A DNA stretch of 64,000 nucleotides from Jaapia argillacea MUCL 33604 (lineage: Eukaryota; Basidiomycota; Agaricomycetes; Jaapiales; Jaapiaceae). How positions within the stretch are numbered: the stretch's first letter is position 1; the number at the start of each line of letters is the position of its first letter. This document shows, in pieces, positions 45,164-57,800 of this stretch. The notes under the pieces are model-generated. The model did no database searches. It was not told the DNA's origin and saw only the letters and a list, made by a program, of their open reading frames with translations. The position numbers and the translations under genes were made by a program. The stretch is from NCBI GenBank assembly GCA_000697665.1, contig KL197727.1:496001-560000 (forward strand). The letters are read 5' to 3'.

Positions 45164-47188
45164 CTACCCACCGACACCCTCTTCACATGTCCCCTCCCAC
45201 CCAAACACCCCCAACGTCAACCCATCTCTTAACCCAACTTCCCAAACTTCATCAAGATGATCAAGGTTCAAATGCGGGAATATCCCGTGTTGTAATACCA
45301 GACACGGTATATGTGGCATTGCGTATATGGGTGCGATTAGGTATATATCAGTGTTTGCGGTGAGGGTGAGGGGGGAGAGGGTTGTGAGGAGGGTAGAGGG
45401 AGAGGCGCCGGCAAGGTCTGTTATAGTGACTTTCCCAGAATCACCATCTATTCAACGCGACGCAACAGAATCAGCACGAGTTGGAAGAGAGAAGGGGGGG
45501 AAGGGAGCTAACCTAGTTGTGAGACACCCAGAAGATGTCCAGGAGGCATGTATGTTTTCCAATACACGATCCTAACATCCTTGCTCCCAATGGAACGTTC
45601 ATCGAGGAGGGTACGAAGGTGAAAGACGGAAGGTATGACGCCTCCTTGGTGGAAGATGCCGAAGAGGATGGTTAGGAGGATGTTGGATACTATCCATGTT
45701 GTCTGAGGTGGATAGTCAGTACACGAACGGGGTGAAGGAAGAAGAGAGGGAACATACCCAAAATACCTTCCCAACCCTCGCGAAGAACCTACTATTCCCC
45801 ACAAGTGCCACGAAAGGGACCAGTAGCGGGATTAGGAACCTAGGTTCTTGGTGTGGTTGGATCGATAATATCGTGACAGATGAAATAATCGTGAAGACCA
45901 GTGCTATCGCACATCAATCAGTTAACAAACCAATCCCAAAAAAACAGGACAAAAAGGGGGACTTGCTTTGGTTTACGAAACTCCAGGCACCCCCACCCCC
46001 ACCAACCTTCATCTCCCGTAAGAAAACTCGGAGCCAAACCCACGAAGCTCTGCACCCAAACATCACCAGACCCGGGCCGATTATGAGGGGGAGGTTGACT
46101 AGGATGTGGAGGTACCGTGGGTGGATCCCGTGTGCCGAGAGGTTGTCGGAGGACAAGTTATATGCAAGGAAGTTCAGGGGGGTTACGACGACATCCTTGA
46201 TCGAGAGTGATGAGCGGAAGTAGAGAGTGTCGGAGGCGATGAGGAGGAGTGTTGTTAGGATTGCGTAGAACGTTGGGAGAGAGATGAGGTGAAGCCAGGA
46301 TTTTAGGGTTCGGGTTTTGTGAGGGGATGAAGGGGAGAGAAGGGACCATCGGAAGAGTTGGAGGATGGTTGGGAGAGTGAATGCTACGAAAGTGATCCGG
46401 GTCCAAATGCCCAAGACGAATAACATCGCCAACACACACAAGTTCCACCCCCCTTCTTTATTCTCCTCACTGTCTCCATCTTCCTTGGTGTCCACGCGCC
46501 GATTTAGCTGCCCGCACTCCATGACCTTCTTAAACACAACTAACACCAGAGCGAGTAGGACAGCTTCGATGGAGTTTGAAAAGGGACGGAGTTGGAAGGT
46601 GAGGAGGGTGTGTGAGGATGCGAGGAGGACGAGGGATTTCGTGCGGTGAAGAGGGACGGGGGGTGAGAGGAGGTTGGTTAACGCGTAGTCTGTTTGGCGT
46701 GGTTCGTTCAGATTAGCGGAGGTGACGGAAAGCAGAAGAAAAGAGCGCACCAAGTAGGAGAGAGGAGAAGAAGAATGATGCGCGTTGGATTAGGAACACA
46801 TGTACTGGGTTATCCACTTCTGTAGCTATTAGTTGGCTGTTGGGATCGATGGATGAAGGGAGGGCTCATACAGGGTATAAAGTGATTCACGATGGCAAAC
46901 GGAAGCCCCGTTGTGAGGAATGGTGGAATTATTGATCGACAAGGGAATTTTGGATCCCATTCCCAAGTTCGGAGTGTATGCCAACCAAAGATTGGACCTA
47001 TAAATGGCCACTACATCTCAGTCCGCCGGGCATGAAAGGACAATGGGAGGAAACACACCTGCTGTAACTTCGGCATTTTGAAAATATTCATCGGGATGTA
47101 TGTAGCCTGTCCCCCAGAATGCTAGGAACACACGGAGAACGAGAAGGGAGCGGTAGATTTGCCGCCATTGTTTGAGGGAGAGCTGCAT
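45164..47188 (-). CDS. SMP3: GPI mannosyltransferase 4 (Smp3/PIG-Z)
   Basis: Multi-membrane ER enzyme of family GT22 that adds the fourth mannose to GPI precursors. The N-terminus is MQLSLKQWRQIYRSLLVLRV with FWGTGYIHPDEYFQNAEVTA, the GT22 HPDE loop. The next exon has TWEWDPKFPCRSIIPPFLTT. Then come FQLRPFSNSIEAVLLALVLV, LGIWTRITFVAFTLPTIL, NLSSDNLSAHGIHPRYLHIL and LVNLPLIIGPGLVMFG. After further introns: LSIQPHQEPRFLIPLLVPFV, TTWIVSNILLTILFGIFHQG, VYWKTYMPPGHLLGV, KVTITDLAGA and the conserved end CLVLQHGIFPHLNLDHLDEV. The final join (CTAG to AT) is needed to reach this end. About 600 residues, complete. SMP3 rather than PIG-B is chosen from the C-terminal PHLNLDHLD motif. Confidence 0.9.
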
Positions 47189-47564
47189 GGCAAGAGAGTT
47201 GCACGACTGAAGATCCCGAGATTAAACTGGGGGGTTTCCTGTATGCGCCGCTAATTCATGTTTTGAACGGTGGTAATCTGTAGAAATCCTAGTTATTGTT
47301 GTCGGTGAGGACGTGGTACCGAATGAGGTTCAGCTGCAGCTGGCAGTAACAAAGTTCATTTTGCTTTCGACCCCCAACCTTGCACAGTACTTTGACGCGT
47401 CTGAATCTACAAGCTTCAAGTTCTGCCGCAGGCCTCAGACCATCGAGTGACAAAATTCTAAAGCAGCGCCACGTCGACTACAGCTACAATTGCTTGGTGT
47501 CTATTGCGATACAAGACTCCAGAGTTATGGTTTCTTCGGAAGTACCAGAACGTCGACGAGCTGA
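47189..47564. other. Gap between SMP3 start and SBDS stop
   Basis: 376 bp, probably SMP3 promoter and SBDS 3' UTR. No feature resolved. Confidence 0.5.
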
Positions 47565-48615
47565 TTAACTACCCGCTGTAGCGTTGAAAGTCATCGTTTC
47601 AATCTGACCTCGGCCCTTACACTCCTTCTGTAACAGTTCGTTGATAACTCGGAATTGACCTGGATCGATCAACATGATCTGAATGGATGGGGGTGAAAAG
47701 AATAGTGAATATTGATGGGGAAGCTGGGGATTTTTGGGGCGGAGGACTCACAAGTTCCCACTTCTCCTGTCCCATCTCGTCGTCTTCAATCTTCTCGGCT
47801 CCTTCGATTATTTTCTCGCGGAGACGTTTCCCATCCTTTGTAGGCATCGTGATTCGGACTCTCATGCGAGCACGTTGGATCGGGAGAGTAGAGTTCGTTT
47901 GGAGCAACTTGATACACTCTGAGACCTATCCGTCACTTCGAGTCAGACCAGAAGATTGATGAGTAATGGAGGAGACAAGGACGAACCTGACTCTTGGCAG
48001 TCTTTCCTTGCTTGACACTAAAACCGGCCTCCGACATGGCTTTCTCAATCATACCAACGGGATAGGGTCTCTGCGTCGTGGGGTCCACACATTTCTCGCC
48101 AACAAGCGTCGCAATCTCCTTCCTCAAACTCGTCAAATCATGTTCTCGCTCCTTCTCGCCGACTTGGAGTTCGCCCTTCTTCAAGATCTCTTTGACGATA
48201 TCGTCGATGGAAGTTGTATTGAAGGCTTTCTGGAGATCGGTTGATTTGGCCACTTCTCCTTTCGAGACGTTTACGAAGACGTTGGCGATTTGGAGGACGT
48301 CATCTAGATTCGTTTCGCTGCAGGAGAGATTCGTTGAAGGAGGTGTGAAGGAGGAGCTATGCGTTTGCCTTACACTCCGTTGCGGTACTCTTGAACTTTG
48401 TTCTTGTAGCATGCGATCTGGGAGAGGGTAAATCGTCTGATCACTAACCTCGAGGGAAAAGAGTGAACCTACTTCGAATCGTTTACCGCCCTTTCTCAAT
48501 CGGACGATGGAAACGTTTGTAAGCCTGTGAAGAAAACTTGTTAGAAGCTCGTGTTCAAGGTGAAGCCATGCCAACAATTTCACTTGATCTGATTTGAGGG
48601 TTGATTTATCGGCAT
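47565..48615 (-). CDS. SDO1: Ribosome maturation protein SBDS/Sdo1
   Basis: Works with the GTPase Efl1 to release Tif6/eIF6 from pre-60S subunits, making them competent to join 40S. Exons read MPINQPSNQIK, then LTNVSIVRLRKGGKRFEV, IACYKNKVQEYRNGV, ETNLDDVLQIANVFVNVSKG, EVAKSTDLQKAFNTTSIDDI, EILKKGELQVGEKEREHDLT, CVDPTTQRPYPVGMIEKAMS and FSVKQGKTAKSQ. Then VSECIKLLQTNSTLPIQRAR, MRVRITMPTKDGKRLREKII and a short last exon MLIDPGQFRVINELL to FNATAGS. All three SBDS domains (FYSH, central helical, ferredoxin-like) are present at near-standard length. Six exons; high conservation makes the exon map secure. Confidence 0.95.
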
Positions 48616-48872
48616 CGTAGTAGTGTATGGGCGATGGTAAATGAGAGGATGATGGGGTTAGAAGAGGAGGAACTCGCGAAATATAAAGTCTAAAGCCAAA
48701 ATTATGTGCTGACTTGTGCTTGGAACGGAACCGTCGATGACTTCATGCTGCTGACAAATCAGTACGAGATCTCCTTGTGTTGTTTGGTGATTATCGCAGC
48801 AACTGCGCTGGCCTTATATCTTGCTTTTCCTCCTCGAAGCTCTGCAGATACCTGGGTTAATATACGGTCGTC

Positions 48873-50906
48873 ATGAAGGGCTTTACAAAGACTATGAAAC
48901 GGTATGCTTTTCAGACAGAAGTCGCTGTTGATTAACGGTTGAGATGGCCGATACAGGACACCGCACATGCTAACCAGCAAGGTTGGCATGTCCAAGAGTG
49001 AGCACCCCATTTCCTTACTACAATGAGCTTTACTGACCATTGTGGATTGTCTGATGTGTTTATCCTGGTCGCCCCCTTATCCATTCGGTTGTCATCCGAT
49101 ATGCACCGTAGAATCATCGGACCCCGAGTTTGAAGACTACCAACGGCACTTTGCAACGCTGGAACAAGCCACAGAGAAGCTAATCAAAGATACCAAGGCA
49201 TTTACTGAAGCTACAAACAGTCCGTTTCTTCACTTACATCATCCCCCTCTTCTCGCTCTGGGTTTCACTGACCCCTCAATAACTGACCCAACTCTTCCAC
49301 CCAGATCTCTTCAACGCCGGCGCCTCCTTCTCTGCCCACTTTACCTCCCTCTTTAATCCAATGGCCAACGAGTACGACCTCATCGGAAGGCATCCCGAAG
49401 CTGCAAACACTATCCGTAATGTCGAAGCTTACCAGGGCGCATGCGAAGAGCTCAAATTGAGTGTGGGTCCTGAGCTGGAGTTGATTGAAAGTCGCATTCT
49501 GGGCCCCACGAAGGAGTTTCAGGGGATTTTGAAGACTGTCAGGAAGACGATCACGAAGAGAGAGCATAAGGTGAGGTTTCTGGTTTTCATTGGGGGTTCT
49601 GGGAAGGTGGATTGAGCTAGATCAGCGAGTCGAAACTGACGACTTAATGTGTCTCAGCTTCTGGATTATGACCGGTTCAACAACTCGTTAACTAAACTCA
49701 GAGATAAGAAGGAAAAGTCTCTCAGTGATGAGAAGAACCTCTTCAAGGCGAGCACTTTTATTGGCGTCCTCCCAAATTATACCCACTCATTATGACCTTT
49801 ACTTCAGCTGGAACAAGACTTTGAAGTTGCTACCAACGAATACGACTACATTAATACTGCACTCAAGACAGATTTACCTCGTTTCATGGTCATGGCCACC
49901 CAGTTCATCGACCCTCTCTTCCATTCGTTCTACTATATGCAGTATGCAATGTTTCCATCGTGTCTTCAGGTGCCAGGCTGACGTCCCTCCCTCAACAGAC
50001 TTAATATATTCTATCTGATATTGGAAAAGCTTAATAGCTTCGCGGAAGGTAAATACGATGTATCAGTCACCGGAGCTCAGATTGCAGAGGAATACGAGGC
50101 GAAGAGGACGGATGCCTGGCAGCAGGTAGAAGATTTGAACATTGTTAAGAGGATTGTTTCAACCTGTATGTCCTCCTTCCTCCCTTTCTCCCAGCTCGCT
50201 CACGTCCGTTCAAACATTCGTTCCTGCTCCTCCGACAGCAAAAATGGTACAACAAAACCGCTCAGCCTCTGGATCGTCCTTAACTCCTGGCGGTTCCCTC
50301 AAACGTTCTCCTTCCTCAATATCTTCTAACACCCTCTCGTCTACCTCTCGCTCGGTCCCCCCGCCGTCTCGTTCCCCCACTTCCGCCGCTTACAAGAAAG
50401 CTCCCCCACCCCCACCTGGAGCCAAGTCGTTTTCCAAAGAAAAGGCTTCCCCCATTGGTGGGTTTGGCGGTGGCGCCGCCCCCCCACCACCGTATTCCCC
50501 GAGTGGGGTTGCTGGTGGTGGAGTTGGAGGGTTCCATTCGGTTGTTGGTGCTGCTCAGCAGGCGGCAGCCAAGCGAGCACCTCCGCCACCGCCGCCTTTG
50601 AAGCCAAAACCGAAAGCGGAGCCCCCAGTTCAGTACGTTGTTGCATTGTATGATTTTGAGGCCCAGGTAAGTGTTACTTGAAGGGTGGTATGCCTGCTTG
50701 ATGTTGATTTATTCATTAGGCCGATGGAGATCTGAGCTTCAATGCTGGTGATCGGATAGAACTCGTTGAGAGGACGACTAGTCAGGAGGATTGGTGGACA
50801 GGGAAGATCAATGGAAGGAAGGGCGTTTTCCCTGGTGCGTGCCCTTATCATTCACGATTCACTGTGCTAATGGACGGGAGTAGGTAACTACGTCCAAGAT
50901 ACCTGA
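48873..50906 (+). CDS. HOB1: BAR-SH3 protein Rvs167/Hob1 (amphiphysin family)
   Basis: Binds and curves membranes during endocytic vesicle scission and links to actin. The N-terminus is MKGFTKTMKR, spliced to TPHMLTSKVGMSKKSSDPEF, the amphipathic N-BAR helix. The BAR coiled coils follow: RHFATLEQATEKLIKDTKAF, FNPMANEYDLIGRHPEAANT, ILKTVRKTITKREHK, LLDYDRFNNSLTKLRDKKEK, LEQDFEVATNEYDYINTALK and FHSFYYMQLNIFYLILEKLN. A Pro-rich linker (APPPPP tracts) precedes the SH3 domain: YVVALYDFEAQADGDLSFNA, GDRIELVERTTSQEDWWTGK and GVFPGNYVQDT. The ALYDF, WW and PxNY ligand-binding positions are intact. The intron before the linker is best placed at 50161-50238, which restores frame. About 450 residues. 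Divergent from SDO1 with 257 bp between starts. Confidence 0.94.
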
Positions 50907-51165
50907 TTCTTCGCGTAGTATTCTACAACCGAGATGGCGTGGCTTGGTGGAGAAGGATGGAAACTACTCGTTTTGTGACCGGGCCGATCAGTGGACTTTC
51001 TATATTATGTTGTTGTATTCCGAGTAGTCGATACCTGTTTGGGGAGGAGCAAGTAGATACATAGTTCTTGTGTTATTTGGATGCAAGCGAGGACCTATGA
51101 GATACAATCGCAAGTAGCATACATTGTCCGTGAAGTCAAGATGGAGTAGCGCAAAACGAGGAATC

Positions 51166-54100
51166 CTAGGATTCGATAAACTGCAAGAGTTCCGTTAGTT
51201 ATAGGTATGCGCGAGGGAAGTAAAGTGAGAGCCCACCTTCGTCGCCAAATTCTCCGAGATGCTCGACTTGCCACCATGCTTGGCTGCTTCTGGTTTGCTG
51301 ATCAGACTGATACTCCTACCAAGTTTAGTCACCTCATTCCAGAAATCTGGATTGCCCGGGTCAGACAGACAATTGTCCTTGAGTTCTTGGAGGAAACTGG
51401 GAAGTATTAGCATCACTCCGGACGGACGTATGTAAATGCAGCTCACTCGTTCCAAGCGTCGATCTCGTCCTCCTGGTGGTCAAAACCACGATATAATTAA
51501 CGAAACGGTAGCTTGCAATAGAATCACGCACCTTCAGCGAAACATCCCTCATTTCCTTCAAGCAATCCAACAACTCCCCCGTCCTCCTCTCCGTAAACGG
51601 TTTCATAACAATCTCCCCAATCACAAAACCCAAGTCCTCAACAGCTTTCGTAACCAAATCCCCTTCCTTGATATTCTGTCGGAAATCTTCGAGTGGATAA
51701 GTGGTGCCAACGATTCTACCGGGAGCGCGGCCACGATCTGAGATTGATAACCGTTGGAGTTGTTGGGAGGAAGATGACGGTGAATCTGGGGCTGGTGTTG
51801 GGAGGAAATCGGGTCGGGTACGGGTTCGTGGGGGACCTTTCTTATCAAGTAATAAGTTTGACTCGTCTTCGTCCTCGGTTTCAGTGTCGCTATCTTGTAC
51901 GACGGGTTTCTTCTTCGAGGGGGTCAGTTGTTGGGAGGAGGTTGAAGCCAGGGGTTGATTTTTTTGAGGTGAAGGAGTTGTTCGGGGCATGTTGTCTAGG
52001 AGGAGCATGTCTTCGTCTTCGTCCCTTGCGCGAACGTGGCCATCTTTGCGTGGGCGTATTACCCTCTTGGGAACTGTCAAGCAGGTGTAATCGGTCAGGA
52101 AACGGGCTTTGGTTGTAGTGAAAGTGAACTGCTCACCTTCTTTGACCTTGAAAAGTGTCTTACACTCTTCGACCGCCCCCCTAGCTCTCTTGACCACCTT
52201 CTTCGGTGGTTCAAAGTATTTGAGCAGTTCGGGGTGGGGTGGGGGTAAGGGATTGGTTGTGAGATCTGAGACGACGGCGGAGTGGAATAGGGCTTGTTTG
52301 GTGCGGTGGATGGCAGGGTTGTAAGAGAGTCGGGGGTCGAACCACGGGCCTCGGTTTCTATCGATCAGCGATGGCAGTGTAAGACTATAGTGAAGAGGGA
52401 ATGTGAAGGCAAAAAGGAAGTAAAGTCGACATACCCCTCCTCATCTTTCTCCCCAGCATACATCAAATCCATAGCATCCACAAAATTATCCATCGCTTCT
52501 TGTTGTTCCTCAGTTGGTATGTAGGGATGCTTCGTGATGGGTTCTCCATTCTTGTTGATGAGGTTATCAAGAGAGGCAAAGGAATATTTCCGGATGTCGT
52601 CTGCGAAAGGCATCTATATAAATGCACCAATATCAGGAACTGGAGGGTGAGGGGTCTAAGAGAGCGATACGAACTTGGACCCATAATAAACAATCGACTT
52701 TGTCGAATACTACGGGATGCAAGACGCCCATCTTGGGGTCCATCCCATCCCTGCTCACCCACCTGGCTATCGCCATGACGCCCTTTTCGTACATTGCCTA
52801 AGAGTGGCGGGAGGCGGTTGATGAGTTGATTTGGACAGCGTTGAGTAAACAAAAATAGATACCTGAACGATTGAAGAGAGAGCGACTTGTTCGCTTGGTG
52901 AACTCGGATCTGCCCAGATGTAGCTGACTTCTGACATTGGGAGTTCTCGGCGGAACTGGGGTGACTAGGTTAGGTGCTTATAGAAAAAGAGGGAGAGGAG
53001 AGGAATAGAGGGCGGGTAGGATGAACGTACATTCTTGGCCAAAAAGAACCCACAAATATCAATCCCTTTCCTCGTCCTCAACCTCTCGAAACCATCAGGA
53101 CAAAGGACATAAGTCTGCCCATACTTGAACCCTCTCTGCAACTGTTCCTTTTCGACCTTTTCCAAATGTTCGGCACGTTTCTTCTCTTCTTGGCTATCGT
53201 CTTCTTCATCGGGATCCTCGACTTTGACTTTGTCGTCTGAAGCTCCTTCGTCGTCTTCGGCTTCATGTGTATCGATAACATACTCCGTCCGCATCTTCAA
53301 CTGCGCAAACACTTCCTTCTTCTCCCCTCCCCCCTCCTCTTCATCCACATCCATCCTATCCCCCTCTCCCTCCTCATTCACCCTACTCCTCAACGCAAAC
53401 CTCTTCCAACCTTTCGGCCGAGCCATTGCAGTCGCCTTGCTGGCTTTTACACAAATCACCACCGCTTCTTCGTCTCTGGTTTCTGGGTCTCCCATGCGGA
53501 GCGTTGTGCCCATTAGAGCAGATTTTGTGGTTTTGATGTCGGGGCGAGTGGTTTCGATGAGGGCGAGAGCGCAGTTGCCGACTAGACCGGTTGTGAGGGA
53601 TGAGGTGAAAGTGTGGAAGAATGTTTCGTTTGCGTGCTGGGTAGAGTGATTAGGGAAGCAGTGGTGGAGGGGGAGGAGTGAGGGGAGATAGACGTACTTT
53701 GATCTGAGATTTGTCTTCTTCGTGAAAGGGGAGTTCTTCGTCGTCAAAATCAACCCCACTAGCCCACGAAACAGAATGGGTACATCATCAGGGGAGGGAG
53801 ACGATGAATGGGGGAGAACGTACATGATAGTCAGCCGAACATCGAATGCATTCATTTTCTTCACGATAGCTTCCCAATCTTCGATCTCGATTGGGTTCTC
53901 CCCGTCAGTCACTAGGATCATCTTGCGAGTCCAGGTCTTTTTGGAGGATAGGTAGCGGTGTTGAGTTTCTACGCCTACTATCAGGGCGTCGATTGCTAGG
54001 GGGTGAAGTATGAGATGAGTGAAATGAGGCATTAAACGAGATTTTCATAATTGGTGATGGGGAGTAGATAGGGGTAGACTAGGTTGGAATGGGGTGACCT

Positions 54101-54623
54101 ACGATCACCAGTAATTTCAGAGGGCTCGAGAGCGGAGAGTTGTGCAAGGGTGTTGGCGTTTGGTTGGCCGATGGGGATGTATTCAGAAACGTGTTCGTAG
54201 CCACCATTCTTCTCGTTGATAACATTGTCCGTGTCTGCTCAGAAGCTCATAATCCGGCAAGTGTCGCTGACTGACTAGGAACTGACCTTCTGACCCGAAG
54301 ACTATGACACCACATTGGTCTGTCTTTCGTCCATTGAAGATCTGTAGGAGGGTGTTTAGTGTAAAAAATTGGGTTATAGATGGTACTATAACGCGCCATT
54401 TCTTGTATCTTGAGTTTTACAAACTGGAGAGCCCACTCGAGGTTGGTCATTTCCGTTGAGCGTGGTTCACCACCGGGACCATCAGGCAGTTGGACAGTCC
54501 TCGTCTTTCCCATCGTCGGGGAAATGTCGACGAGAAACATCGTTACAGTGTACTGCGTATCATAAATTTAATGGCATATACAGCAGGAACAAGAAAACAT
54601 ACCCCAGCTCTTTCTGCAACCAT
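51166..54623 (-). CDS. KU80: Ku80 DNA end-binding subunit (Yku80/XRCC5)
   Basis: With Ku70 it forms the ring that loads on DNA ends for non-homologous end joining and protects telomeres. Exon 1 gives MVAERAG, then YTVTMFLVDISPTMGKTRTV (von Willebrand A-like domain) and WALQFVKLKIQEM. Further vWA exons: IFNGRKTDQCGVIVFGSE, YLSSKKTWTRKMILVTDGEN, IEDWEAIVKKMNAFDVRLTI and GVDFDDEELPFHEEDKSQIK. The Ku core is GFKYGQTYVLCPDGFERLR, DICGFFLAKNFRRELPMSEV and MPFADDIRKYSFASLDNLIN. An acidic insert sits in the core (EDPDEEDDSQEEKKRAEHLE). A Pro/Ser linker leads to a helical C-terminal domain: IKEGDLVTKAVEDLGFVIGE to FWNEVTKLGRSISLISKPEA. The last mini-exon encodes FIES. More than ten introns, all GT-AG. 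Complete. Confidence 0.94.
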
Positions 54624-54862
54624 GGTGGTCGTGAAGCAAGTCGCGTTGGATTGACTTGGATTTCGGACGCGTCAATGATATACGAGCACGTGACTGCTGA
54701 GTCAGAGTGCATGTGACGTGCTTAGTCACTTCAGCGCAGTGTATTGTGACCCACAGCCTGTCACAACATAGTGACACATTCTCTCTGTCGCACGGCACGA
54801 GTTTTGTCGAGTTGCCGCACGAGGCTCGAACTTTGGACGCGGTCAATCACACAGACGCGACC
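54624..54862. promoter_or_regulatory. Bidirectional promoter KU80 / SNF2-type remodeler
   Basis: 239 bp between divergent starts. It contains three GTGAC/GTCAC motifs: GCACGTGAC near 54684, TGTGACGTGC near 54712, and TGTGACC near 54747, with GTCACAACATAGTGAC after them (an inverted pair of GTCAC half-sites). The dyad near 54760-54776 is visible by eye. Confidence 0.45.
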
Positions 54863-57800
54863 ATGGCTGGTCAAATGCAGCCCCCAAATATCGCTCAGAA
54901 TATCCATCCTCAACAGCAGCAGCAAATGCAGCAGAGACAGGCTGCCCAGATGCAGGCTATGGCTCATCAAGAGAGGCTCAAGCAATTGTGGCAGGTATGT
55001 CTTGTTTACTTGTCAGACTACATGTATCTCATTGGTAGCGCAGCGCATGAATGTCCTGAAATCGCAGGGACATACTCCTGAGAACTCGCAAGAACTTGAC
55101 AAGATCGTCAAGTTCCTTGCTGGGTTGCAACATCATCAAGGTGGGCGCTGTCCTTCTCACAGCGAACGTTCTGTGTCTTACACTGAGAAGCCCCAAGACC
55201 TCACCAGCAGCAGCCTGATCATCACACACCTGACCATCACCAACAACAACAACAGCCTATCGCCAACGGTCACCCACATCCACAATCTCACCCTCCCCAA
55301 CAACCTCAAGCCCCCATTGCCAACGGCACCCCCGCACCCCCTCCCATCTCTGCTTCCAACTCTCTCACTTCAGGTTCAACTCAACCTTACCCAAATCCCC
55401 CAACCACGCCCGTCTCATTCACGCCCGACCAAATCAATGCCCTCCGTGTCCAAATCCACGCCTTCAAACTCCTCCAACGTGGCCTCCCAGTCCCAGATTC
55501 CATCCAACAAGCCATTCGCGCACCACTCTCTACCGTCCCCGAACTTGAGAAATTGATTCATATTAAAGACACAAATGGTGGTGTTGTGGACGCCGTCGTC
55601 AAGGTTCACAAGGCCGGCGCTTCCGATGGTACGCCAGGTCCTTCAGAGGCATCACCGGTCGATGGACCAGGAGCAGGAGGGTCGAGTGCGAGTGTGAACG
55701 GTACCATCAAGACCGAGGAACGAGAGCCAACACCGGCCGGCGATGTCCCCAAAGGTCCCTTCCTAGAAGACACCGTCGACTCCGGTATCTACCCTTACAA
55801 CTCCTACGTCCACCCCTTCACCCACCTGAAACGCCCCACCACATCCACCAGCCCTAACCTCCTCGCAACCCGTCTCCAGCGTCTCCTCGTCCCATCCGTG
55901 ATGCCCTCCGGTTTAGACCCCCACCAAATCATCGCCGAACGAAATCGGTTCATCGAAGCTAGGGTGGACCAGAGGATTAGAGAGCTGGAAGGGATGAGTG
56001 CTACCATGGGTGATGGTGGGATGGATGGTGTCGTTGATGACCCACCAAATCCAACCAAGCAGGAGGAGGATAAAGGCAAGGAGAATATGGTTAGTGACCT
56101 CCAAGCCCTCGTCCATCCAAGTCCGAACGCCCACGGCAAACTACGAGCCATGATCGAGCTCAAATCTCTTCGAGTCCTGGACAAACAACGTGCTCTACGA
56201 GCCTTAGTGGCCGAGCGTCTAACGCACGGTTCCCTTCTCCCCCTCAACCGTGCCGATTTCCGTCGTACACGCAAACCTACCATCCGAGACGCCCGCATGA
56301 CCGAGCAACTCGAACGCAAACAACGAGTTGAACGGGAACGTCGTGCTAAACAAAAACACGTCGAGCAATTGGGAGTCATTTGTTCGCATGGTGCTGAAGT
56401 AATTGCTGTCAACCGGGCAGCGCAGGATAGGATCGCTAGGTTGGGTAAGGCTGTGCAGAGTTTCCATGCTCATACGGAGAAGGAGGAGCAGAAGAGGATC
56501 GAGAGGATTTCGAAGGAGAGGTTGAAGGCTTTGAAAGCGGACGATGAAGAAGCGTACATGAAACTCATCGACACCGCCAAAGACACACGTATCACCCATC
56601 TTCTCAAACAAACCGATTCGTACCTCGATTCACTTGCTCAAGCTGTCATGGCGCAACAAAACGACGACGTTCATCGTGGACAGAGTGCGTTGCCGTTTGA
56701 AGTTGAGGAGGGACCGACGAGTGAAGCGACGTTTGGAGCGGTTACACATAAGGATGATGAAGTTGATCCTAATGATACGAAGAAGTTGGATTATTATGCT
56801 GTGGCGCATAGGATTAAGGAAAAGGTTTCGAGGCAGCCTAGTATTTTGGTTGGGGGGACGCTCAAGGAGTATCAGATCAAGGGGTTGCAGTGGATGGTTA
56901 GTTTGTATAACAATCGGTTGAATGGGATTCTAGCAGATGAGATGGTGAGTACTTCCTTCCTACTTCTTTCTTGGTCCTACTTGGCTATTTGACTTGGGTT
57001 GAATGCTGATTGCGTTGGTATGTTTCATGCCTGCAGGGTCTCGGAAAGACGATCCAGACAATCTCCCTCATCACCTTCCTCATCGAATCCAAACGCGAAC
57101 CAGGACCCTACCTCGTCATCGTTCCACTATCTACCATGACCAACTGGAGTGGTGAATTCCAGAAGTGGGCTCCGAGCGTGAAGATGATTGCGTATAAAGG
57201 AAGTCCGACGCAGAGAAAGATGTTGCAGAATGATATTAGGGTGGGACATTTCCAGGTGTTGTTGACTACGTATGAGTATATCATCAAGGATCGACCGGTC
57301 TTGTCGAAGATGAAGTGGCTGCATATGATCATTGGTGAGTTGTTTGCGCCATACTATTTGTTGTGGGATTTGTATACTGATTATGGTGGTTGTGTCACGC
57401 AGATGAGGGTCATCGTATGAAGAACACCCAATCCAAACTCTCCCAAACCCTGACACAATACTACCACTCCCGCTATCGTCTCATCCTAACCGGAACGCCA
57501 CTCCAAAACAACCTCCCAGAACTGTGGTCCCTCCTCAATTTCGTCCTCCCGAAAATCTTCAACTCCGTCAAGTCATTCGACGAATGGTTTAATACTCCAT
57601 TTGCCAACTCTGGCACAGGCGACAAGATTGAGCTGAACGAAGAAGAGGCACTTTTGATTATCAGGAGGTTGCATAAGGTGTTGAGACCGTTCTTGTTGAG
57701 GAGATTGAAGAAGGATGTGGAGTCTGAGTTGCCGGATAAAGTGGAAAAGGTTATCAAGGTTAGGATGAGTGCGCTGCAGGCGCAGTTGTACAAGCAGATG

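Noticed and set aside
53125-53649. 174-codon Ser-rich plus-strand frame
   Set aside because: Antisense of the acidic insert of Ku80; Ser runs reflect complementary Glu/Asp codons.
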